NCBI GenBank assembly: GCA_035610835.1
Contig: CM069444.1
Coordinates: 5,197,172 to 5,261,171, forward strand
Direction of reading: 5' to 3'
Length of the DNA stretch: 64,000 nucleotides
From: Ophiura sarsii
Taxonomy: Eukaryota > Echinodermata > Ophiuroidea > Amphilepidida > Ophiuridae
Shown: positions 55,640 to 64,000 of the stretch, piece by piece
How the letters are laid out: each line of letters opens with the position of its first letter
Position numbering within the stretch: the first letter of the stretch is position 1
Position numbers and translations under genes: made by a program
The notes under the pieces: model-generated
Seen by the model: the letters and a program-made list of their open reading frames with translations, nothing else
What the model was told of the DNA's origin: nothing
The model's database searches: none

Positions 55640-56880
55640 GTTGATATTCACCTTCTGTTCATATCCGTGGCCAAGATTCCTCTCTGTACCATGTATTTAT
55701 GAAGGTGGAAGTCGACGATCTCCAGCTGTTAGTTACTTTTATGTTTCGCACTGTTTATTTTGGGGAACATTCCTGTTGGTACTGTAGTGGTGCTAAGCAT
55801 GCTACACAAGAACTCTTAAAAATTCACACATACTTGTCACATTCACTTGATATTTTTTAAAAGAAACCAGTGTACCGATAATAGTAGGGACTGCTCAGGA
55901 ATATAGCTACAAGACAAACCGAAGTCAATCAAATAAATATAAGCACCGCAACACGTAGACGCAACTCCTTGAGCAAATCATGGTTGGGGGATAGCCTACA
56001 TGTCGAGCCTGGATACAAATAGTGAAATGTTACGATACAAAGAATAGTGATGATACAGGACAGGTGTAATGCCAGAGTACTTAAGATGAAGGTGCATCAG
56101 CAATGGAACGGCTGAATGCGCACTGATTAGTTCAATCGCATTTACACTCAGAGCTTTAACAGTGGGCAACTAAACAATATGTCACTCTGGGGAAACTAAC
56201 CAAGTGAAGCGTAATTACCATCAGCAAGATCTATTGAGCGTGGAATAATGCGGAAATCTAGACGCCGTTGTGAGAAAGCAGACTGTTCCCCATCTCTGAG
56301 TATCATAGCTTCCATAGACTATACGGAATAAGCGGACGACTTTGTAAACACAGTTTAAACACAGTACTGATGCGCGCGCTATCAAACACGTACATGACAT
56401 CATAGGACTCTAAAGCCAATTCGCGACATTGGCGCTACATTGGTCAAAAAATTCAGTCGTTTTAAAAGAAGGTGTCCGCCAAGCACAACATTGTGCAGTA
56501 TATGTTTAAAAAATAATGGTCTAGCCCAAATCCCGTAGTTATAATTCCCTTCAATACCATTATTACTTTTCCCAAAATAATCACATTTCCCCAATCTTAT
56601 GTTTTCAGAAAAAGTGGCACTTTTCAAGATCCTATACGAGTTTGTTTGCCTAACTCCACACACTATAAAACGTTTTGAGAGAATGAAACACTTTTTAACG
56701 ATACAGGGAAGCTAGTGACGTGAATGATGGACACTATTGGCTAGTCATGCATGAAACAAATCATTTTATTATATCAAGTACGGAATAAAACACCTCAAAC
56801 AAGTATTGTACATGATATATGATAATGTACATGATTGGACAATAATTGTCGAATACAGTTAGTAGAATACAATAAGTTGA
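55640..56880. other. Unit-A-specific stretch
   Basis: Little or none of this aligns with unit B. Frames at 56221-56403 and 56400-56663 (-) have no support beyond length. Confidence 0.3.
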
Positions 56881-59115
56881 AAGCCGTAATTTAAAATCAA
56901 TCTTCAGTTGACTAGTTGACCTACTTGATATCAATCCAGAGATATTATATCAGTTAAGCTATACATGACCCGTTGATAATTCATCAACGCACATATTTTC
57001 GTCTAAATAAGAATTTGAAATGAAAGGGAAACAAACGTACCGATATTACGATTCAAGAGCTATCTAATTCGAGCTTTACTTGGAGACTCAAAGTACACCA
57101 AAACCAGTAGAACACAGTAGGCTGCATCGCGAAAGTTCGAATGTATCTCTCAATTATCTATGTTTACAACTTTAGGTGTTGACACATGTCATCTTATAAG
57201 AAATTAACTGCTGAGAAAGCATATGTAGGAGGAACACAGTTAATTGTCAACATAAGAATGCTGCAAGTTATTCAGTTAATCATATTACAACACTAGCAAT
57301 AACATATGTTTCGTGTTGAATAATGTAGGATTCGGAGAATGAAAATAAGAAGACAATAAGAGAAAAGAAAAACATTGTACATTAGGATGTTTTTTTGCAA
57401 AACAGAATCAACACACCATCAAAACATCCAAAGGATATTATTGTAAATATAAATTGAAGCTTTGATTTGTTGCTACTCCTCGTAATACTGTCACACTGTT
57501 ATTTATTATTCAAATTTAAGAAAATGTTCGGCAGAATGATTAATCATTTAGAACGCTAATATACACGCAGGTCTAAGTACTCTGTTTATATCCACTCCCT
57601 TGCAACTACAAACACACATTTGTTGCAAAAACGCACGACTTTTCGTGAGTAAATATGTTAGAAGTGACTTGATGATCATTTCTAATACGTGTTTCTCAAT
57701 AGATGTACATCAATTTAAGTCAGCACTGTATGTTTATGGCATGAAACACAAGCAGAACTGGGTTATTTGCACCTAATAAACACAATCAGGAATATACCAT
57801 AAATTGCTCACGGGACTGATATAATGTAATTCAAAGTTTGACTGATGAATGTAATTAACAGTTTATGTGGAAGAGGTGGAACTTTTTGATTGACCCGCGT
57901 ATTAAAAGCAGTATTCATGTATGCAACTTGTTTATATATTGAAAATTGAAAACATATACGCTAGGGCTAGGCCATATTATGAAAAGCTTCACAAGTAATC
58001 TGAGTATAGTGTCAACCGTGAATGAACAAAGCCTTCCGTATACAATAACCAATTTGATCCGTTGCTGGATGAGATTAGATTGGAAAGCATTTGTTACATG
58101 TTTCCTTGCATGTTCTATCAGTCTCATATACGATCACTGTGATGATCAAAACGAGGACAAAAATCACATATAAAGTCAGGGTGATATGAAATTATGATGA
58201 ACATTACTTGCGGCTTGTTGTCACCAAATCATGGTACGATTACGCACTTTCTTTGTAGTAAAATGACTGCCGAATCGAGTTCTTTACTGAAGGGACATAC
58301 AAAGAGGGAAGCATGATTGTTCTTTGAATTTAATTACACAAGAATATATTAAATTATCTTTATATCATTAAAAATAAGTACACGATAGTGCAATATATCA
58401 TAAAGCAAGAAGTCGAAATCCTCTACAATTGTACCTCCGCACACAGATCAAAATTCTTATTGCCCAATATGGAACATTAGCAATAACAAACTTAAAATAT
58501 ATGTACCTGAAAAATATTACATACATGTAAAATACATGAGATAAATCACTAGTATACAACACTGAAATCTATTGAATAAATTCAAAAACTTCAGGGGTAT
58601 CTATAGCGTTATGTAACCTTAATTTGCAGTCACTGTTTGTTACAAATTAATCACCTACAAGCCCGACAAGCCTTCGTTTGTAACTTGAGTAGCAGCCGAC
58701 TCGAAACCTTAATAGTTGTACGTGAAGTCACACTTTACAAGGCGTGTGTCTAGTCACCTTAATCAAATCGCCGCAGTTGTATATATCTATATGTGTGTGC
58801 GTTTAAGTATCGGGTTATATAACTAATTCATTACTGAATTATAAATTGTTTTTTAATGATATATAATGTCTGCATTTTGGCATTGAGGTTGTATACACTT
58901 GAAGTTCTTGACTATAGCTATATATATTTCAGGTTTGTATTGCGGTTTCCCGGTTATTTAAGATTTACTTTCGATCAGTTAGGTTGATGGCGATACGGGT
59001 GGCACAATCATATTTGATCAAATGCCGAAATGTCAGCAATCCAGTTAAATTTTAAAAAAGTAAGCGACGTTTACTCTTTTACCAAATTCTCCACACATGT
59101 ATTTGGGGCAAGCAG

Positions 59116-59307
59116 TCAAACGTAACACGGTGATTGCAGATAACGATCATTTGGAAATTCATTTCCAAATTTATAACCTATCGTCTGAATTAATGCCAAT
59201 GATTTGAGACTCATCCACAGTCTACTAGCACAAAACACTTGCATACGTGGTCTACATACTACGCCTGAAACATGTTTAAGTGTCCTTTTCCCAAAAGGGT
59301 AATGCAA
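59116..59307 (-). pseudogene. Paralog family frame 2, extra copy in B
   Basis: Almost identical to 59500-59691 over 50 codons (GKRTLKHVSGVVCRPRMQVF…), so a recent local duplication. The stop after GNEF is lost by a change of TTTAG to TTTCC, giving a run-on tail. Confidence 0.45.
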
Positions 59308-59499
59308 TTTTCACCAGGTACTCCCGTTCACTCAGCTACATGTGCCCATGCAGCCACCTTTCCCGATCGGGCAAATTGGTTTTTAAAGACATTAAGTAGC
59401 AATTAGCTTAGCACACTTTACTTGATGGCTACCAATTACACACATTGTTTATGCAAACTAAGGAAGATTCTACTTCGTGTTTTACTTCAACGAACCATT

Positions 59500-59691
59500 C
59501 TAAAATTCATTTCCAAATTTATAACCTATCGTCTGAATTAATGCCAATGATTTGAGACTCATCCACGGTCTACTAGCACAAAACACTTGCATACGTGGTC
59601 TACATACTACGCCATAAACATGTTTAAGTGTCCTTTTTCCCAAAAGGGTAATGCAATTTTCACCAGGTACTTTATATCTTAATTGTTGCAA
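59500..59691 (-). CDS. Paralog family frame 2, copy B
   Basis: Open frame with ENCITLLGKRTLKH, VVCRPRMQVFCASRPW and MSLKSLALIQTIG, ending GNEF at the same stop position as copy C (49264-49266). It follows frame 1 in the direction of transcription by about 30 bases, as in copy C, so the two may be spliced or form one locus. An A-run of five rather than four bases near GKR makes its upstream frame differ from the extra copy. Confidence 0.4.
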   Translation of the reverse strand: MQQLRYKVPGENCITLLGKRTLKHVYGVVCRPRMQVFCASRPWMSLKSLALIQTIGYKFGNEF

Positions 59692-59722
59692 ATATCGTTA
59701 CAGAAACGGTGTTCCAAACGTC

Positions 59723-59914
59723 TCAAGTTGCATATTGTGTGTTAAATCTCTTGCAAAGATGTATAATGCAAATACCGAATGCCCTAGCCGTAATTGATGA
59801 AAAATGAGAAATATTATTATCGATTTCATGCTCAGCATTTTGATATAGTCGACAATGGGATCGTGTATGCAGGTTATTGAAATTGGAGGCGTATAATTGG
59901 TCTTGCACTTTCAT
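59723..59914 (-). CDS. Paralog family frame 1, copy B
   Basis: ATG preceded directly by an in-frame TAA opens 63 codons (MKVQDQLYASNFNNLHTRSH, LYQNAEHEIDNN, …). Same start and frame as copy C; the C-terminal part differs and contains two cysteines. Function unknown. Confidence 0.4.
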   Translation of the reverse strand: MKVQDQLYASNFNNLHTRSHCRLYQNAEHEIDNNISHFSSITARAFGICIIHLCKRFNTQYAT

Positions 59915-60095
59915 TTAACACTATTCACTGCAAACTATTTTACTGCAGCTTCTTCTTGGTCCCTTTGATATAGAATACCGTTTTTGTGTTAATATGAAAT
60001 TCATCGATAGTTTTTTTAAGTAGTGTAAGCAAACACACCAAAATTAAGCAAATTGTCCATGGCTAAGATAACTTATTACTGAGGGGTGTAGTCAT

Positions 60096-60116
60096 CTGAG
60101 ACGATATTCGTCTCAG
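60096..60116. repeat. Short perfect hairpin in unit B
   Basis: CTGAGACGA-TAT-TCGTCTCAG, within sequence absent from unit A. Confidence 0.85.
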
Positions 60117-60305
60117 GTAGTCAGAGCTGCAGAAAGGGCGGGCACCGCTCTGATCAAGAAATTGCATGAAATTACGAGGACAATTACTAGGCTTTCTTAT
60201 ATATACAACCAAATGGATATTTTAATTGGACTTCCGGAGAAAATCTGGTGTAATGTAGTAAGCTACCACCAGTGTAACCATGTTTATAGTCTTATTTAAT
60301 ATCAC

Positions 60306-60345
60306 AATATTCAGGAGGTCCCGGGTTCAAATCCCGACGAATATT
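60306..60345 (+). repeat. B-box-containing tRNA-like remnant
   Basis: CCCGGGTTCAAATCCCGA contains a perfect Pol III B box (60324-60334) and T-arm-like stem; AATATTC and GAATATT flank it as a 7-bp stem. There is no anticodon arm or D arm at the right distance, so it is a SINE or tRNA fragment rather than a tRNA gene. Confidence 0.45.
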
Positions 60346-62408
60346 GCATTTGTTTATGTATTATTGTCACTCGTGAACTTAATAGCTTAGATTTCATAAT
60401 ACCAAAAAAGGACACTAAATAATAAAGGTAGTAAGTCAGTCATTTTCAGTGGCTACTTTTAAAATCCATTTATTCTTCAAAAACACTATACTTTAGAAGA
60501 AACAAACTATATGTTTTCTTCAGAGGCCTTCTCAGCTCATTATGTGTAGTTACGATTTGGAAAAATACAAGGTACTTTTTTATCTTAAGGCACATCAATA
60601 AATTTACTTTGAACTTGTTTTGTCGTAGAAATAATCGATACACTAGAGAAACGATAACAGGTATCTTCTCTCCACCGTTAATAAAATCCAATATGTGTCG
60701 TCATCTACTTAAACCCAGTCAACGATTCAGTTTAAGCCATCTCCTCTGAGCGTGCATTTTCCTGTGAATCTTCATCTTCATCTTCGCATTGGTCAAAACA
60801 TGTCGCTATCACATTAAATATCACTTAAAGATATTTCGCAGTTATTTGGCGGAGGGGGTGGGGGTACTTGGTTGGAAGAATCCTCTGTAGGTGAATGCTA
60901 CATAATGAAACGCTTGCTATCAAACACCCTGTTTCCTTGGAGATTCAAAAATACTTTTACACACGCAATTAAGCCTTCTAAAAAGTGTATTAATATATCT
61001 GTAATTAATCAAATGAAATTAAGTAGTTGGTCAATGATTAAATATATACGAATGCGATTGATAGATATATAGATTATTTGAATACTAAAATTGGTATATT
61101 TTTTTTAAAATACCCCTACCTAGGGTGTGTATAAAACACAGACCTTAGACAAATGAGTTACTGCCAATCCCTACAAAGTTTGCTGTATACATGCATATTT
61201 ATAGGGCACTGGGAGATACGGATTGATCCGGATTCCTGGAAATCAGGTTTTTTGCACCTACGTAGGCATATACTATAGACCTAACTACCATCTGAAACCG
61301 TTTATCTAAATTCGCCGTCCAGCATGTAACATATCACGATTTGGTCATTTCGATGTAGATCACATCGAAATTATCAGCACCACTCGCCACATAAATTGCT
61401 TCAACCAAATTTCTATCTAGCTCCATCATTCAACCCTTTTCCCATAAATTCTTACACCTCTGGGTTCCTTTGTACCTTATCTATTAAAACACTTATTTTT
61501 TCAAAAATTCTTGGCCCTTTAATGTATATGTATGATTCCATAACATAACTAACAATAACTTGAAAGCCGTAATTTATAGAATCTTCAGTTGACCTACTCG
61601 ATATAATATCAGTAAAGATACATATGACCACTTTCCTTTGTTAATCCATCAACGTACATATTATAGCCTATATAAGAATAATACGCTTCAAGAACTATCT
61701 GATTCGAGCTCTACTTGGAGACTTAAAGTACACACCAACCTGTAGAACACGATAGGCTGCATCATGAAAGTGCTAGTGTATCTCAATTATTCATTTATAC
61801 CCTGGCAAGATGTCACTTTAGGTGTTGAAAAATGCCATCTTATACAAAATGTCGGTAAAGAGAACGGCTGAGAAAGCACATGTGGGAGGAACATAGTTGT
61901 CAACGTAAAAATGCTACAAAGCATTTAGTTAAGCATATTACAGCAGCAATACAATTTGATTCCTGTAAAATAATGTAGGATTCTAGTGTTTAATGTTAAC
62001 ATAACACAATTCCATACAATGGAACTTTAATGGTACTTTGTTAATTCTTCAATATTTTGCAAATATACAAAGAAAATAGAAAAAAAACACCAAAAAACCA
62101 GAAACACAAATATTTCTATGGATTTATATATTAATCTGTCTACACCTGTGTTCTCTGTACCAATATACATTTGAAGCATGAAAAATGGTACAAATTATAG
62201 AACAATCTCGTATATTGTTTCCTCGTGCCATATACCTCATGATGTGTTTGGCAAATTAGAATATCAACACACCATCAAAACATCCAAATGATATCATTCA
62301 TTACAAATACAAATGGAAGCTAGCGATTTGTTGCTACTCCTCGTAATTCATATATCTCATAATTATTATTGGATCTTCCATTTAAAAAAAAAGTTCGGTA
62401 GAATTAGA

Positions 62409-62584
62409 GGTTAAATACTGTGTACTGGCTGTGTTGAGGTAATTGTGGAAAATCAAAACAAATGGTTTCAGGTCCAAGGAATTTTCCCGAGGGGCGAAGC
62501 CCCGATGGAAATTCCGCGCACCTGAAACCATTTGTTTTGATGTTTCACAACTACCGAAAATTAGCCAGTACAAAGTATTTAACC
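62409..62584. mobile_element. Small palindromic element
   Basis: GGTTAAATAC…GTACTGGCT and ATCAAAACAAATGGTTTCAGGT pair with their complements; the tip reads CGAGGGGCGAAGCCCCGA, a GC-rich hairpin. Similar in style to the foldback at 37.67 kb (tip CCGGCTTCGG). The antisense frame at 62382-62573 is a by-product. Confidence 0.85.
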
Positions 62585-63821
62585 TTATTCATTATAAAAT
62601 ATAATTTTGAAAGAGATTAAAATAACTAATTTTGAAAGAGATTCTAAGATTTAGTAAACATTTGATGTTCTTCCCTGTGGTAATAGTGAATCAATCCATC
62701 CGGGGGATCCTCCAACCTCCAAATAAGGTCATATGAATATTGATGAGAAATGTCATTTACGAATTAGCCAATCAAATGATAATCGTCCGACTGTTGTCAG
62801 GGAAGAAGCCGTCGTAAAATGTTAAACTGATTCAGGGGCCCGAGTAATTCCCTGCCTCTAAAACGATTCAAATTAAAGTCAAGGACGAAAATAAATGCGA
62901 ATTATGTTTATAAATTCTGTGAATGTGACCAAAGAAGGGTTGATTCTTTATCAAAAAACATGTATAGATGATTTGAATATTATATTCTCCGTCAGTTCTT
63001 TGTTGACAAATGCCTAGGCTTTCCTTCACCAAGCAGGTAAGTTTGGTTAGGCCTAGCGAAATGTATAAAGCAGAACAGAAAGGCATTGCATTGCACTCCA
63101 TTTCTAAAATAGGCCTAGATTTCTAAATCAAATCGTCAACTGATCTCGGCCTGATTCCCTCCTGATTCTGATTCTGATTTTAGGGATTAAAATCGTGTCA
63201 GTGCATCAACACTTCTCTCTTAAATCCCTGCAAATCGTGGTGTGCTTTGGCTTTGTTTTAAACAAAATCTACAGACAAAATCAATTATTATACTATTTAG
63301 CTGCACTTCTGTATTCGAATTATTTTTCGGACTTCTACTCTCTGCTTCACGTTCGCTAATTTAATTTTAATTGTACAGACTATCGTCATCATTAGTGGTG
63401 ACTGTCCGGGTAAATCGTCTCCCGGAATCGTCGTAATCCGAAAGTCATGATCAATGTATGACATTCAGTTTGAGTTGAGGGCCTCAGCCGGGGCCTAGGC
63501 ATATACCGACACAAATTTAAGCTTATTAATATTACTTACGGTTGACACTGCGACCGCCCATCATCATATCAGAATGTGAATTACATGAATTAAGGCCCAA
63601 GTTCAAGTTAATAATTGCAGAAGCAACAAACAAATCAGCATATACTAAGCACCAAGTACAACAACTGCACCGACGAGTGACGATACTACGTGACGATACA
63701 TAACTTTAATTAAATATAAGCTTTCTTATATTGGACAAAAGCAGAAACATGGGAAATCTTCAGTGAAAATTTAGGTCATTTGGCGCTGTTACACCACTGT
63801 CAAGGTACAACAAATGTAGGT
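62585..63821. other. Gene-free stretch
   Basis: No supported gene. A (GATTCT)n-like run at about 63155-63180 is the only clear repeat. Confidence 0.3.
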
Positions 63822-64000
63822 CTAAGCATGCTGCTCTCTAGCTGTTTCTCGAGATCCGGATTGTATCGCCATTTTAAAATCAGCACAAACGTTAGTTGCA
63901 AAATAAACAGGTTCAGGGCCAGTGATGTTGGGAGTGATGTGCGCGATGCCATATGAGTCGTGATGCTTGTGCCAAATAAGGTTCGCGCGGCGGTCAACTG
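63822..64000 (-). CDS. Possible exon running off the window
   Basis: The minus strand is open from the window edge for 59 codons to TAG (63822-63824) with protein-like content (WHKHHDSYGIAHITPNITG, YFATNVCADFKMA). A second frame over the same DNA is also open, so strand and frame are uncertain. Start, borders and family unknown. Confidence 0.2.
   Translation of the reverse strand, partial: VDRRANLIWHKHHDSYGIAHITPNITGPEPVYFATNVCADFKMAIQSGSRETAREQHA

Larger units (their letters stand above)
53460..57940. repeat. Tandem segmental duplication, unit A
   Basis: Blocks of this unit align in the same order with 57950-62400: 53460-53620 with 57955-58115 (GTGTCAACCG, ATGAACAAAGCCTTC); 54215-54690 with 59500-60010; 54720-55340 with 60020-60840 (CACTAGAGAAACGATAA, GGTATCTTCTCTCCACCGTTA); 56880-57560 with 61560-62370 (ATCAACACACCATCAAAACATCCAAA, TTTGTTGCTACTCCTCGTAAT). 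Some segments are unit-specific. Confidence 0.8.
57950..62400. repeat. Tandem segmental duplication, unit B
   Basis: Second unit; see unit A for matching blocks. It contains an extra local duplication (59150-59323 with 59503-59670) and a small hairpin (60096-60116) absent from A. Confidence 0.8.

Overview
This window looks like nuclear DNA from an AT-rich marine invertebrate (echinoderm, hemichordate or a similar lineage; the species cannot be fixed from the sequence). The reasons are: no long open reading frames, candidate exons with GT/AG borders, many terminal-inverted-repeat (TIR) elements, a tRNA-derived SINE, degraded LINE pieces, many poly(G)/poly(C) tracts, and a 100-base N assembly gap at 43966-44065. 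No prokaryotic operon, plasmid, phage or CRISPR structure is present. Every reading-frame statement below comes from reading and aligning by eye; nothing was searched against a database.

Layout. 0-3 kb: a mariner-like repeat end and a tandemly duplicated ~350-bp block with exon-like frames on the minus strand. 3-7 kb: two piggyBac-like MITEs and otherwise nothing clear. 7.2-14.8 kb (+): a candidate secreted-protein gene with a signal-peptide exon, two small phase-0 exons and a distant last exon that is split by a 624-bp TIR element; its long intron holds a 2.6-kb foldback element built from AAAATGGC-rich units and a second foldback. 16-21.7 kb: a 1.37-kb mariner-like non-autonomous element, a frame-broken coding-like patch at 19.7-20.0 kb and a foldback with strong hairpins. 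21.7-24.6 kb (-): two tandem paralogous gene fragments with frames kept between copies, the second interrupted by a 1.1-kb mariner-type element. 27-35 kb: SINE, MITEs, a candidate two-exon gene (31.26-31.94 kb, +), a ~145-bp degenerate tandem array and a dispersed ~280-bp repeat. 35.3-35.7 kb: a small TIR element packed with about nine copies of a 26-bp palindrome. 36-44 kb: piggyBac-like MITEs, perfect hairpins, tandem duplications and a repeat carrying nuclear-receptor-type half sites. 44-46.9 kb: an inverted-repeat element beside the gap and LINE fragments. 47-49.3 kb and 53.4-62.4 kb: three copies (one inverted, two in tandem about 4.5-5 kb apart) of a paralogous locus with a conserved pair of short frames. 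49.7-52.7 kb: a 2.95-kb foldback element full of GGTGCGTC/GACGGACC motifs, with other repeats inside it.

Overall picture. Transposable elements dominate. Between them lie fragments of several small, fast-changing, often cysteine-containing gene families, duplicated in tandem and repeatedly broken by element insertion. The strongest unusual structures are the 26-bp palindrome array, the 2.6-kb AAAATGGC foldback, the GGTGCGTC foldback and the tandem paralog clusters. Gene calls are candidates only; transcript data would settle them.
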